This document shows positions 28,705 to 38,273 of a DNA stretch of 64,000 bases, piece by piece (within the stretch, counting starts at the first letter, position 1; every line of letters starts with the position of its first letter). Under the pieces are notes generated by a model that was given only the letters and a program-made list of their open reading frames with translations, ran no database searches and had not been told where the DNA came from. Source of the DNA: an uncultured Gammaproteobacteria bacterium. GTDB taxonomy: Bacteria; Pseudomonadota; Gammaproteobacteria; GCA-001735895. Position numbers and translations under genes: made by a program. The DNA lies in NCBI GenBank assembly GCA_947259485.1, contig CAMYLU010000006.1:159984-223983 (forward strand). The letters run 5' to 3'.

Positions 28705-28722
28705 GCCATAGGGAAATATGGC
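28705..28722. promoter_or_regulatory. Palindrome upstream of the PuuB-like oxidase
   Basis: GCCATA-N6-TATGGC is a perfect 6-bp inverted repeat 98 bases before the next start codon, in a 235-bp gap between divergent genes. It may be an operator; nothing else in the gap is recognisable. Confidence 0.25.
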
Positions 28723-28820
28723 AGGAACCCGATTGAATTTTTCAATTGTTGATGAACTGGAATGAGATTAGGGACGGTGTCACTTCGAGTAGAAACGTTG
28801 AGTATTAAACTGAATTCCAG

Positions 28821-30116
28821 ATGAATAGTTCGTTTCGCAGCGACGATTTCAAGGCACAGCCTTACTGGTGGGATCAAACTCCCCGACCAGTCATGGAAAC
28901 TGGTGCCTTGCCCGAAAAAACTGATGTTCTGGTTATCGGTTCGGGATATACCGGGTTGCATTGCGCGCTGCAAACTGCGAGCGCGGGACGACAGACTACG
29001 GTCATCGATGCAGAAGCCGCGGGCTGGGGATGCAGCACGCGCAACGGCGGCCAGATCAGCGGTGAAATAAAACCCGATTACGATACCCTTAGCCGTCGAT
29101 ACGGCAGCGATCGTGCCTATGCGTTGATCAAGGAAGCCCGTCACGCGCTTGAATGGTTAGGCGAATTTGTCGATCAACAGCAAATCGATTGCGGCTACCA
29201 ACGCTGTGGACGCTTCCTGGCTGCGCATAGTCCGCGCCAGTTTCGGGATCTTGTCAGCTACGCGCGCAACCAGCCGCGCGGACTCGAGCAGAATTTGCAG
29301 ATCGTCTCTGCCAAGGATCAGGCCAGTGAGATTGATAGTTCTTACTACCATGGCGGCCTCGTAATCGAACGCCATTGTTCCCTCGATCCCGCCAGGTACC
29401 ACTTGGGCCTGATGCACAAGGTTCTTGGCATTGGGGCGCAAGTCATCGGCCACTGCGCGGCGATTGCTGTCGAGCGCAGTGCCGATGGTTACAAGGTCGT
29501 CACCGGCCAGGGCACAATCCTGGCCCGCGAACTGGTGGTTGCAACCAACGGTTACACCGGCGAGATTACACCCTGGCAGCGACGAAGAATCATTCCGATT
29601 GGGAGTTACATGCTCGCGACCGAGCCGATGGACCAGGAGCGGGCGAGTCAGCTGATGCCGCGACGCCGCGTGTTCAGTGACACCCGCAAGATCGTCGTTT
29701 ATTTCAGGCTTTCTCCCGATGGACGCAGTTTGTTATTTGGAGGACGTGTTTCGGTGTTCGAGTCTGATCCCGTCAAAAGCCTGCCCGCACTGCGGCAGGA
29801 AGTGTTGCGCATATTTCCACAACTGGAAGATGTCAGGATCAGCCATACCTGGATGGGCTTTGTTGGTTACACCTTCGACTATTTGCCACACCTCGGTGTT
29901 CATGACGGGATTCATTACGCGATGGGCTATTGTGGGTCGGGAATCTGCCTCGCGAGTTACCTCGGAAATCAGCTTGGGCTGCAGTTACTCGGTAAGGCAG
30001 AGGGACATAGTGCCTTCAACCAACCGGGTTTCCAGACTCGACCTCTCTACAGCGGCAAGCCCTGGTTCCTGTCGGCCTCGGTGCGCTACTACCAGCTGCA
30101 GGATCGCCTCAGCTGA
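28821..30116 (+). CDS. FAD-dependent oxidoreductase, gamma-glutamylputrescine oxidase-like
   Basis: This 431-residue DAO-superfamily flavoprotein has the FAD motif VIGSGYTGLHCAL (about 38-50) and STRNGGQISG, the loop characteristic of PuuB/OrdL-type amine oxidases. The C-terminal TWMGFVGYTFDYLPHLG and GYCGSGICLASYLGNQLG close the FAD site. Such enzymes oxidise gamma-glutamylated amines or N-methylated amino acids. No puu cluster surrounds it, so its substrate is open. It could supply the N-methylglutamate-oxidising step that the mgs locus lacks, but this is speculative. Confidence 0.87.
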   Translation: MNSSFRSDDFKAQPYWWDQTPRPVMETGALPEKTDVLVIGSGYTGLHCALQTASAGRQTTVIDAEAAGWGCSTRNGGQISGEIKPDYDTLSRRYGSDRAYALIKEARHALEWLGEFVDQQQIDCGYQRCGRFLAAHSPRQFRDLVSYARNQPRGLEQNLQIVSAKDQASEIDSSYYHGGLVIERHCSLDPARYHLGLMHKVLGIGAQVIGHCAAIAVERSADGYKVVTGQGTILARELVVATNGYTGEITPWQRRRIIPIGSYMLATEPMDQERASQLMPRRRVFSDTRKIVVYFRLSPDGRSLLFGGRVSVFESDPVKSLPALRQEVLRIFPQLEDVRISHTWMGFVGYTFDYLPHLGVHDGIHYAMGYCGSGICLASYLGNQLGLQLLGKAEGHSAFNQPGFQTRPLYSGKPWFLSASVRYYQLQDRLS

Positions 30117-30202
30117 AACTTTATCCCGGCCCGGTTGAGTAATCTTTAGCAGTTTGCGTGAAAACCAGCGGGAACTCTTGCTGTCAAGCGGATCACCGGG
30201 TC

Positions 30203-30487
30203 CTAGTTGCCCTCGACGATGCAAAGGTCACGCTCGGCGGCATCACGCGCGTAGGACAGTGCCTCGCGGTAGGCGTCAGAATGGTAACAACGCTCGGCAT
30301 CCTCGACACTCGGAAAACGCACCACGACGTTACGCGCCCGCTCGTTACCTTCGAGCCAGATTGTGCGCGTGGCGCGGGCCAGGAATTCTCCACCATGCGC
30401 TTCAATGGCGGCAGTGGCGCGCTTGGCATACTCGCCGTAAGCGTCGGGGTCAGTTACGTGAACGTGGGCAATCCAGTAGGCAGCCAT
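30203..30487 (-). CDS. DUF1330 family protein
   Basis: This 94-residue ferredoxin-like-fold protein begins MAAYWIAHVHVTDPDAYGEYAKRA and contains VVVRFPSVEDAERCYHSDAY, the family signature of DUF1330. It is probably a small homodimeric alpha+beta barrel. Function is unknown. It is convergent with the oxidase upstream and divergent from the glycosylase gene. Confidence 0.88.
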   Translation of the reverse strand: MAAYWIAHVHVTDPDAYGEYAKRATAAIEAHGGEFLARATRTIWLEGNERARNVVVRFPSVEDAERCYHSDAYREALSYARDAAERDLCIVEGN

Positions 30488-30591
30488 GGGGTTTCCTCTC
30501 CAACAGGTGAATTTGAAAGGATTGTTATACTAGAGCGGAAAATGTTAGAAGGAAACCGATTTCTACATTCGTATCAAGGGTAATTTCTGTT

Positions 30592-31203
30592 GTGGATGAA
30601 TCGAAAATAAAGCGCCACCTGGACGCATTGGCAAAGCTCGATCCGGAGCTGCGTCGTGGACTCAAACAGGTGCGCTATCCTGCGCCACGTATCAGGAAGC
30701 AGGGGTTTGAGACCCTGCTCTCCACTATCGTCGCGCAACAAATTTCGACCGAAGCGGCGGCGGCAATCATGCACCGGGTGCATGCGCTGTTGCCAGTGAT
30801 GGAAGCTGAAGAGGTACTTCGATTGCCCGCGGGCGCGTTGCGCGCCGCTGGTCTCTCCGCGCGCAAGGTCGAGTATGTCGAAGCCTTGGCGCGGGCGATT
30901 GTTGATAATCATTTTGACGTGACGCAGTTGCCCGGGATGGACGACCAGGCGGCAATTACGACAATTACCTCGCTCAAAGGATTTGGCACCTGGAGCGCTG
31001 AGATTTACCTGATGTTTTCACTGCAGCGCACCGATATTTTCCCGGCTGGCGATCTCGCCCTGCGCATAGCGCTGCAGAAGCTGAAAGGTATCGAGGAGCC
31101 CCTGAATGATAAACAGGCGCGCGAGCTGGTTGAGCCATGGTCACCTTATCGCAGTGCGGGCAGCCTGTTTTTGTGGCATTACTACCGGGGTGCGCCGACC
31201 TGA
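30592..31203 (+). CDS. DNA-3-methyladenine glycosylase (HhH-GPD, AlkA-type)
   Basis: This 203-residue base-excision enzyme has a helix-hairpin-helix around 127-138 (SLKGFGTWSAEI) and catalytic Asp154 in FPAGDLAL, so the HhH-GPD signature is complete. It lacks the N-terminal AlkA domain, as in the short Mag-type glycosylases. It uses a GTG start, with AAGGG about 9 bases upstream. It removes alkylated purines; a link to methylated-compound metabolism is possible but not shown. Confidence 0.93.
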   Translation: MDESKIKRHLDALAKLDPELRRGLKQVRYPAPRIRKQGFETLLSTIVAQQISTEAAAAIMHRVHALLPVMEAEEVLRLPAGALRAAGLSARKVEYVEALARAIVDNHFDVTQLPGMDDQAAITTITSLKGFGTWSAEIYLMFSLQRTDIFPAGDLALRIALQKLKGIEEPLNDKQARELVEPWSPYRSAGSLFLWHYYRGAPT

Positions 31204-31259
31204 TGAATGACCGAATCATAGCTTGCTGAATAGCTAGACAATAATTATATTGAGCCTTA

Positions 31260-32048
31260 ATGAACAAACTGGTCAATCTTGAGAAATACCCGCTGGACCG
31301 GCTTGACAGCGCTGCCGGGCAAAGGCTGGTTGCGCAGTGCATCGATGACCTTGAGCATGAAGGCATGTTTACGCTCAAAGGTTTCATGCGCCGCGAGGTA
31401 ATCGACGAAATTTTGCCCGATCTGCTACAAAAATTTAAGCACGAGTCTTTCTTACACACGCGTGAACATAATATTTACTTTAGCGATGATCTGGCAGATA
31501 TTCCGGCTGATCACCCGGCGCTCGCCCGGGTTAAAACAATCAATCATACGCTTTGCGGTGATCAACTGGCGGAACCGCTGCTTGCCGTGTATCGATGGTC
31601 AGGACTTACCGAATTCCTGGCCAGGGTAATGGATATACCGAAGCTCTACCCGATGGACGATCCGCTTGCCTGTGCCAATATTCTGGGTTACTACGAGGGT
31701 GAGGGTCTGAACTGGCATTTTGATCGTTCCGAATTTACAACAACCCTGCTGCTCCAGGCCCCGCACAAAGGTGGTGAATTTCAATACCGGCAGGGATTGC
31801 GTAGCGAACAGGATCCTAACTACGAGGGTGTTGCCAGGCTGCTGCGCGGTGAAGATAACGAAATTGCGTCACTGAAACTGGGCGCGGGTGATCTGAATGT
31901 TTTCAAGGGCAAAAACACGGCGCACCGGGTGTCGCCACCCGTGGGCAACCTGGCTCGGCTGGTGACTGTTTTTTCTTACTACGAAACGCCAGGCAAAGTG
32001 TTTTCCAACGAGGAAAACCTGGGTTTTTACGGGCGTACGAATGCTTGA
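31260..32048 (+). CDS. 2-oxoglutarate/Fe(II)-dependent oxygenase-like protein
   Basis: This 262-residue jelly-roll protein has the iron facial triad His153-x-Asp155 (NWHFDRSEF) and His222 (NTAHRVSP), and Arg233 eleven residues later for 2-oxoglutarate. The order and spacing match non-heme oxygenases of the ArpA/halogenase-like group. An Asp, not Ala/Gly, sits in the triad, so hydroxylation rather than halogenation is expected. Substrate unknown. It follows the glycosylase by 56 bases. Confidence 0.87.
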   Translation: MNKLVNLEKYPLDRLDSAAGQRLVAQCIDDLEHEGMFTLKGFMRREVIDEILPDLLQKFKHESFLHTREHNIYFSDDLADIPADHPALARVKTINHTLCGDQLAEPLLAVYRWSGLTEFLARVMDIPKLYPMDDPLACANILGYYEGEGLNWHFDRSEFTTTLLLQAPHKGGEFQYRQGLRSEQDPNYEGVARLLRGEDNEIASLKLGAGDLNVFKGKNTAHRVSPPVGNLARLVTVFSYYETPGKVFSNEENLGFYGRTNA

Positions 32049-32077
32049 TTAAAATAGTCTGCTGTCGGGAACAGAAT

Positions 32078-32106
32078 AAAAAAAGCCGCGGCTGGTGAAC
32101 CGCGGC
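32078..32106 (-). terminator. Rho-independent terminator of the Met-rich gene
   Basis: On the minus strand a perfect GCCGCGG/CCGCGGC stem with an 8-base loop is followed by at least seven T. It lies 42 bases beyond the Met-rich gene's stop and may also serve the oxygenase gene on the other strand, though that side lacks a T run. Confidence 0.88.
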
Positions 32107-32147
32107 CTAAAGTGGGATTGTAATCCCGTTGGAGGTAAGTCAGTAAG

Positions 32148-32729
32148 CTAGCAGGTGCTACCGAACCAGGAAGGTGTCTGGTTCGGGTTATCCGGGTCAC
32201 AGGTCTGTGCACCCATCCATGCCATGTAAGTAGCCGGGTTCATGTAGCTCATGTAGTTGGCCGGATTCATGGTTTCTTTGTACATTGCAGGATCCATCAT
32301 GTGCATGTATGAAGCCGGGTTCATCCAGTAATTCATCGTTTGCGGATCCATCATGACCTGGTACGAGCCCGGGTTCATCCATGCCATCATGTTCTCAGGC
32401 TTTGTGAATTCCATGTAGAACTGCGGCTGCATGAACTGGGCATAGGTTTTCGGATTCATGAACGTCATGTGTGTCGGAATATGAGTCTTAGGATCGACCC
32501 ACTGCATCCACGCACCTGGGTGCGCGGCATTGAACGTCAGCTCGGTGGATATCGCAGGTAGTTCAGTGGCTGCCATGGCGCCCATCCAGTAGTTGGGGTC
32601 AAACCAGCTGACGTTGGTTGTCGATACAGCCGGTTTGGCTTCCGCTTCAATCACCTGGTTGGCATTTGAAGTCAGGCTCAGAGCCAGCAGAGCCGCAGCC
32701 GTCAGTGCTAACACTTTACTTTTAATCAT
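32148..32729 (-). CDS. Exported Met-rich protein with nine tandem 9-residue repeats
   Basis: This 193-residue protein has a Sec signal peptide (about 1-23, ending SNA). Residues 91-171 are exactly nine copies of a nonapeptide with consensus M-[ND]-P-x-x-[YM]-x-x-x, for example MNPASYMHM, MDPAMYKET and MNPATYMAW. Met and aromatic residues recur at fixed spacing, giving a repetitive solenoid or metal-binding surface (Met thioethers bind Cu(I)). A short Cys-containing tail (QTCDPD...STC) follows. It has its own terminator. I do not recognise the family; a copper- or redox-related envelope role is inference. Confidence 0.85.
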   Translation of the reverse strand: MIKSKVLALTAAALLALSLTSNANQVIEAEAKPAVSTTNVSWFDPNYWMGAMAATELPAISTELTFNAAHPGAWMQWVDPKTHIPTHMTFMNPKTYAQFMQPQFYMEFTKPENMMAWMNPGSYQVMMDPQTMNYWMNPASYMHMMDPAMYKETMNPANYMSYMNPATYMAWMGAQTCDPDNPNQTPSWFGSTC

Positions 32730-32876
32730 AATTTTCCACCCATTATTAATAGTGATCGGAAGAGTTTTTGAATCTGTTGTTGATTATTAATTATATAAGT
32801 AAATTCTAATATACTTACGAAGAGTTATGCGCTCTATCTCTATTGGAGTAGTCAGAGTGAACCGGATTTGACTAAA

Positions 32877-34238
32877 TTAAGCAGTGACAGGCCGGGTGAA
32901 GCGATGAAAACGCAGCGTTAACAGGCAGGCGGCTACCGCGAGACCAGCCGCCAGACCCCACCACAGACCCACGCCATCCAGCTCATAGTAAAATGCGAGG
33001 ATCGAGCCGCCACCGATGCCGAGAATCCAGTAACCGAAGCCCGCGATCCACAGCGGTATAAGGTTGTCTTTCATGCCCCTGAGCGCACGTGCTGCAGCCG
33101 CCTGCAGGGCGTCGAATACCATGAACAGGGCTCCGATAGCCAAAAACTGTGTCGCAAGCGTCGATACCCGGTCGTATCCCGGATCATCGGGCGAAATGAA
33201 AATCAGGATTATTTGCTCGGCAAACAGCAGCGGAACCGCGACCATAGACGCGGTGATTCCAATCACCAGGGTCATGCCGAGAAACCCGATTCGGCGTGCA
33301 TCCGGCAAGCTGTTTCGACCTATTGCGTGCGCTACGCGGATCATCGTTGCCTCGGCAAGTCCTAATGCAATCACGAAAGGAATGCCGATCCATGCCACGG
33401 TAATTTCGGATGCGGCGAGAGTTTTTGCGCCGATCACGCCGGACAGGATCGAGGTGGCCATGAACAAACCGGCTTCCAGAAAAGTGAGGCCGGCTACCGG
33501 CAGGCCGAGCCACAGAATTTCCCGGCACAGGGGCCAGTGCAGCTGCCATTTCGATCTGAAAATTCCGTAGTTACGGAACAGGGTTTTGCGATAAACATGC
33601 GCTAACAGGGCGAAAAACATGAACCAGGAGACTAGGGTGGTCGCGAGTCCGGCACCGAAAAGACCCATCGGCACCAGCCCGAATCCGCCGTAAACGAACC
33701 ACAGGGTTAGCAGGTAATTCAAGCCGACGGCCGTAATCGAGATCACCAGGATCGAAACCGTTTGCGATAATACCGCAACAAAGTTGCGCAGTATCGCAAA
33801 CCAGAGTACCGGCAATACCGCCCCGCTCAAACCTATCAGGTATCCGCGCGCGAGTTCGACGACCTTCGTGTCCTGGTCGGTGACGATCAACGCCAGGTCC
33901 AGGTTCCAGATAAGCAGCATTGCGGGGACACCCAATCCGGTAGCGACGATAAAGCCCTGTCGGACCGAATTCCCCAGCTCCTTTTTTTTGCCGGCACCGA
34001 ATGCCTGTGCCGCGAGCACCCCAACGACGGATAGTAATCCCATCAGTACTACCAGGATCTCAAACGACAGGTTCCCCGCGATACCGACCGCCGCGAGTGA
34101 ATGATAACCAAGCTTGCCAACCACCATCTTGGTGGTCAAAAACATTGCGAATTCGGCCAGGTAGGCGGCCGACAGTGGAACCGCGATGACGAAAAACTGC
34201 GTGAGCTCGTCCTTTAGCGAGGATTTGACTTGATACAT
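32877..34238 (-). CDS. MATE-family multidrug/metabolite exporter
   Basis: This 453-residue protein has about 12 transmembrane segments in two six-helix halves. The MATE pattern is visible in LAEFAMFLTTKMVVGKLG...LAAVGIAGNLSF and the second-half equivalent LTFLEAGLFMATSILSGVIGAKTLAASEI. It should export cationic or organic compounds by Na+ or H+ antiport. Single gene; its 5' flank (34239-34482) is shared with the divergent TAXI gene. Confidence 0.92.
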   Translation of the reverse strand: MYQVKSSLKDELTQFFVIAVPLSAAYLAEFAMFLTTKMVVGKLGYHSLAAVGIAGNLSFEILVVLMGLLSVVGVLAAQAFGAGKKKELGNSVRQGFIVATGLGVPAMLLIWNLDLALIVTDQDTKVVELARGYLIGLSGAVLPVLWFAILRNFVAVLSQTVSILVISITAVGLNYLLTLWFVYGGFGLVPMGLFGAGLATTLVSWFMFFALLAHVYRKTLFRNYGIFRSKWQLHWPLCREILWLGLPVAGLTFLEAGLFMATSILSGVIGAKTLAASEITVAWIGIPFVIALGLAEATMIRVAHAIGRNSLPDARRIGFLGMTLVIGITASMVAVPLLFAEQIILIFISPDDPGYDRVSTLATQFLAIGALFMVFDALQAAAARALRGMKDNLIPLWIAGFGYWILGIGGGSILAFYYELDGVGLWWGLAAGLAVAACLLTLRFHRFTRPVTA

Positions 34239-34482
34239 GGGAGTTACCGTTGCTGGCGGTAATTTAGACGATAGCCGCGGTAAACGACAGAAATTTGTGA
34301 CTTTGGGATTGCATAGGCAGTCATATTAGTTGTGAGTGGGCGGTTGTTTTCTTTGACATTGGCTTTCCGGCCCACAATAATGACGGGTCTTGTAGAGAAG
34401 TAAGGTAGCCAGGCGATTGCCGATAACCCCTGGCGCCCTGGTTTAAAACAACAACTCGGCATAACAATCGAAGGAGTTAATC

Positions 34483-35454
34483 ATGAAAGGTTCAGGCAAG
34501 ATATTACTCGCCTCTCTGCTCAGCGTAACGCTGGGTGGTTTCAGCGCAATAGCGGCGGGGCAGCAGCAGTTTATTTCCATCGGCACCGGCGGTGTCACCG
34601 GGGTTTACTACCCCACGGGCGGCGCTATCTGTCGCCTGGTCAACAAGAACCGCAAGGAGCACGGGATTCGCTGCTCGGCGGAATCAACTGGTGGCTCGAT
34701 CTATAACATCAATACCATTCGCACCGGCGAGCTCGAGTTTGGCGTTGCGCAGTCCGACTGGCAGTACCACGCTTATAATGGAACTTCCAAGTTCGAGGAT
34801 CAGGGTCCTTTCAAGGACCTGCGGGCGGTATTCTCGGTACATCCGGAACCGGTAACTGTCATTGCCAGCGATTCGTCCGGCATCAAGCAGCTGACCGATG
34901 CCAAGGGCAAACGGCTGAACATCGGTAATCCCGGTTCCGGCACGCGTGGCACCTGGGAAGTCATCGAGGGCGCCCTCGGATGGAGTCGCAGCGACCTGAA
35001 GCTTGCGGCGGAAATGAAATCGGCCGAGACAGGGCAGGCAGTCTGCGACGGCAAGATTGATGCTTATTTCTGGCTGGTAGGTCATCCCTCCGCGCTGACC
35101 CAGGAGTCGCTCGCTACCTGCGATGCACATTTGGTAGACGTGAAGGGTCCCGCAATCGACAAACTGGTCAAAGATAACTCGTTTTATCGCAAGGCAAAAA
35201 TTCCAGCCGGCATGTATAACAACGAGGGCGATATCGAAACCTTCGGTGTAGCCGCAACATTTGTCAGTAGCGCCTCGGTCCCGGACAACGTGGTTTACAC
35301 GGTCGTCAAGGCAGTCTTCGAAAATTTCGATGACTTTCGAAAACTGCATCCCGCGTTCGGCAATCTGACCGAAAAGGAAATGATCAGCGACGCCATCTCG
35401 GCGCCACTGCATCCCGGTGCGGCCAAGTACTATAAAGAAAGGGGCTGGATGTAA
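34483..35454 (+). CDS. TAXI-family TRAP transporter solute-binding protein
   Basis: This 323-residue periplasmic receptor has a signal peptide (about 1-25, ending IAAG) and the TAXI start IGTGGVTGVYYPTGGAICRLVNK, then FGVAQSDW and GNPGSGTRGTWEVIEG. It delivers ligand to the fused permease encoded downstream. A hairpin separates the two genes, which could allow higher expression of the binding protein. TAXI ligands include glutamate and other carboxylates; the ligand cannot be read here. Confidence 0.95.
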   Translation: MKGSGKILLASLLSVTLGGFSAIAAGQQQFISIGTGGVTGVYYPTGGAICRLVNKNRKEHGIRCSAESTGGSIYNINTIRTGELEFGVAQSDWQYHAYNGTSKFEDQGPFKDLRAVFSVHPEPVTVIASDSSGIKQLTDAKGKRLNIGNPGSGTRGTWEVIEGALGWSRSDLKLAAEMKSAETGQAVCDGKIDAYFWLVGHPSALTQESLATCDAHLVDVKGPAIDKLVKDNSFYRKAKIPAGMYNNEGDIETFGVAATFVSSASVPDNVVYTVVKAVFENFDDFRKLHPAFGNLTEKEMISDAISAPLHPGAAKYYKERGWM

Positions 35455-35471
35455 CCGTCCATGCAGTAACA

Positions 35472-35504
35472 ACCAACGGGTCGCATCTAGCGACCCGTTT
35501 GGTT
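35472..35504 (+). terminator. Hairpin between TAXI receptor and permease genes
   Basis: A perfect core stem CGGGTCGC/GCGACCCG (loop ATCTA) extends by an ACCAA/TTTGGT arm with a small bulge, followed by TTTTGTTT. It acts as a partial terminator or mRNA-stabilising hairpin, probably skewing expression towards the receptor. Confidence 0.7.
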
Positions 35505-35541
35505 TTGTTTACCAATAAGAAAATCTAGGGGGGAGTTTCCG

Positions 35542-38184
35542 ATGGCGGAGCTTAAAGAAGGGCAGAGTTTACAGGACGAGATTGTCGCGTCTGTCGATAC
35601 GGGCGCCAGGGCGCCGATCGGCTGGGAAGCAAAATTCATCGCAACCATCACCTTCGTGTGGGCGCTGTTCCAGCTTTATATTGCCTCGAACCTGCCGTTC
35701 TGGCTTACCGACGTCACCGGCTTCAGCCTGGTTGTAACCAATTCCAACGCGCGCCTGATTCACCTGGCCTTCGGCCTGTTTCTGGCGGCGCTCGCATTTC
35801 CGCTGTTTAAAAAGAGTTCGAAAACGTCGATCCCCTGGTACGACTGGTTACTTGGTTTTGCGGGTGTGGCCTGCTGTCTTTACATAGTCGTGTTACGTAA
35901 CGAAATCGCGGTACGCGCGGGCCTGCCGACCCAGGGCGACCTGATCGCCTCGACCCTGGGCATGATTATTCTCGGCATCACCGTTTACCGGGCGCTGGGC
36001 CTGCCGTTGCTGATCGTCGCAAGCGTGTTCGTGGCCTACGTGTTCTTCGGTAACTCGCCGAGCCTGCCCGAGGCGATCCAGTGGAAAGGCGCTTCCTACG
36101 GCAAGGCCATGTGGCACTTCTGGATGCAGAACGAGGGCGTGTTCGGCGTCGCGCTCGGCGTGTCGGCATCACTGATATTTCTATTTGTATTATTCGGATC
36201 CATCCTCGAAAAGGCCGGCGCCGGAAACTATTTCATCAAGATCGCGTTCGCGCTGCTGGGTCACTTGCGCGGCGGACCGGCCAAGGCCGCGGTCGTCGCG
36301 TCGGCTCTCAGCGGTTTGTATTCTGGATCGTCGATCGCAAACGTGGTCACCACCGGGACTTTTACCATCCCGCTGATGAAACGTACCGGGTTCAGTCCTG
36401 AAAAGGCGGGCGCGGTCGAGGTTGCCTCGTCGACCAACGGACAGTTGACACCCCCGGTCATGGGAGCCGCCGCGTTTCTGATCGCCGAATTCACCGGCAT
36501 CAGCTATACCGACATACTCAAGCACGCGCTGGTGCCCGCACTGGTGTCCTACATCGCGCTCGTGTACATCGTGCATCTCGAAGCGATGAAGCTGAATTTA
36601 AAGGGCTTGCCCAAGCTGCCGTCGACGAAGACCTTTGCCAGTAAAATAATCGGTTTCCTGAGTGGCTTTATCGGTATAAGCATTCTCGGGATCGCAGTTT
36701 ATTACGGTCTCGGCTGGATTAAGGTCGCGGCTCCCGACTATGCCTTTGCGGTGGTCGCCATCGGCTGCGCCAGCGCTTACCTCTACCTGGTGTGGATTGC
36801 ATCGAAACAACCTGATCTGAAAGTTGATCCTCCCGATGCGCCGATCCTGGAGCTCCCCCATGCCGGCAACGTGGCGGTCACCGGCCTCTATTTTATCCTG
36901 CCGATCGTGATCCTGATCTGGTGCATTATCATCGAACGCCTGTCACCGGCCCTGTCCGCGCTCTGGGCTACGGTAGCCATGATCGTGGTGGTGCTGACAC
37001 AGGATGCGCTCAAGGCCTTCTTCCGCGGCAGTGGTAACTACGGTGCCGCATTCAAGGTTGGTCTGGGCCACTGGATCGAAGGCATGATCGCCGGTTCCAG
37101 GAACATGATCAGTATCGCGGTCGCCACCGGCGCCGCCGGCATTATCGTCGGCACCATTTCGCTGACCGGCGCCCACCAGGTGGTCGGAGAGTTTGTCGAA
37201 TTCCTGTCAGGAGGTAGCCTGATCTTAATGCTGATCCTGGTCGCGCTGATGAGCCTGATTCTAGGCATGGGATTACCGACCACGGCGAACTATATCGTGG
37301 TGTCGTCTCTGATGGCGCCAGTCATCATTACCCTCGGTGCCCAGAGCGGGTTGATTGTGCCGCTGATTGCGGTGCACCTGTTCGTATTCTATTTCGGGAT
37401 ACTCGCCGACGACACGCCGCCGGTGGGACTGGCCGCTTTTGCCGCCGCCGCGATTTCCGGCGGTGACCCGATCAAGACCGGTATCCAGGGCTTCGCTTAC
37501 GATATCCGCACCGCGTTGCTGCCGTTCCTGTTTATCTTCAATACCGAGTTGCTATTGATCGATGTATCGGTGGCCAAGGCATTCTTCGTGTTCGGCGTGG
37601 CGGTGATCGCGATGATGCTGTTCGCCTCGGCGACCCAGGGTTTCATGTTCGTGCGTAACAAGATCTGGGAGTCGGTGGTGCTGCTGCTGGTCGCGTTTAC
37701 GCTGTTCCGTCCCGGATTCTGGCTGGACATGGTGTCGCCGCCTTACAATCTTCACAGCCCGGACCAGATCTACCAGGTCATCGACGAGATACCGGCGAAC
37801 GGAGAGCTGATGCTGGTCGTTAGCGGTCCCGACTTCGATACCGGTGAAGTTGGCTCGACCACGATCCTGGTGCCGTTGGCGGAAGCAACCAGCGCCGAGA
37901 CTCGGCTCAAGGACGCCGGGCTCGCGGTGACGGTGCAGGAGGGTAAGGCGATGATCGAGGAACCGTTCCCCGGAACGCCGTACTTCGAGAGCCTCGGCAA
38001 GTCTTTCGACTATTACGGCGACGAGCCGGTGCAGGTTGCCGAAGTGCGCCAGGCCGCCGATCGCATCGTCAAGGAAGTATTTTATATTCCGGCGATCCTG
38101 CTGCTCGCGGTAGTTATCCTGCTTCAGCGGCGACGCCTGCGAAGCGAAGCGCGCCCGGACTCTGCGCCTGCCGCGGCAACCTGA
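35542..38184 (+). CDS. TAXI-type TRAP transporter fused permease (DctQM)
   Basis: This 880-residue membrane protein combines the small (QM-like) and large permease subunits. Large-subunit signatures include GGPAKAAVVASALSGLYSGSSIANVVTTG, GMGLPTTANYIVVSSLMAP and ILADDTPPVGLAAFAAA. After the last permease helices a soluble DUF3394-type region (about 735-845) and a final anchor helix follow. GGGGGGAG lies 6-8 bases before the ATG. Works with the receptor at 34483 as an ion-driven importer. Confidence 0.95.
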   Translation: MAELKEGQSLQDEIVASVDTGARAPIGWEAKFIATITFVWALFQLYIASNLPFWLTDVTGFSLVVTNSNARLIHLAFGLFLAALAFPLFKKSSKTSIPWYDWLLGFAGVACCLYIVVLRNEIAVRAGLPTQGDLIASTLGMIILGITVYRALGLPLLIVASVFVAYVFFGNSPSLPEAIQWKGASYGKAMWHFWMQNEGVFGVALGVSASLIFLFVLFGSILEKAGAGNYFIKIAFALLGHLRGGPAKAAVVASALSGLYSGSSIANVVTTGTFTIPLMKRTGFSPEKAGAVEVASSTNGQLTPPVMGAAAFLIAEFTGISYTDILKHALVPALVSYIALVYIVHLEAMKLNLKGLPKLPSTKTFASKIIGFLSGFIGISILGIAVYYGLGWIKVAAPDYAFAVVAIGCASAYLYLVWIASKQPDLKVDPPDAPILELPHAGNVAVTGLYFILPIVILIWCIIIERLSPALSALWATVAMIVVVLTQDALKAFFRGSGNYGAAFKVGLGHWIEGMIAGSRNMISIAVATGAAGIIVGTISLTGAHQVVGEFVEFLSGGSLILMLILVALMSLILGMGLPTTANYIVVSSLMAPVIITLGAQSGLIVPLIAVHLFVFYFGILADDTPPVGLAAFAAAAISGGDPIKTGIQGFAYDIRTALLPFLFIFNTELLLIDVSVAKAFFVFGVAVIAMMLFASATQGFMFVRNKIWESVVLLLVAFTLFRPGFWLDMVSPPYNLHSPDQIYQVIDEIPANGELMLVVSGPDFDTGEVGSTTILVPLAEATSAETRLKDAGLAVTVQEGKAMIEEPFPGTPYFESLGKSFDYYGDEPVQVAEVRQAADRIVKEVFYIPAILLLAVVILLQRRRLRSEARPDSAPAAAT

Positions 38185-38273
38185 TCCCGGATAGCGTAGA
38201 GTTTATCCATCCCGGGGGCACGGTACTGATTCACGTCGAGCCTTGCGTTTGCGGTATTTTCGGGATCGGTTGA

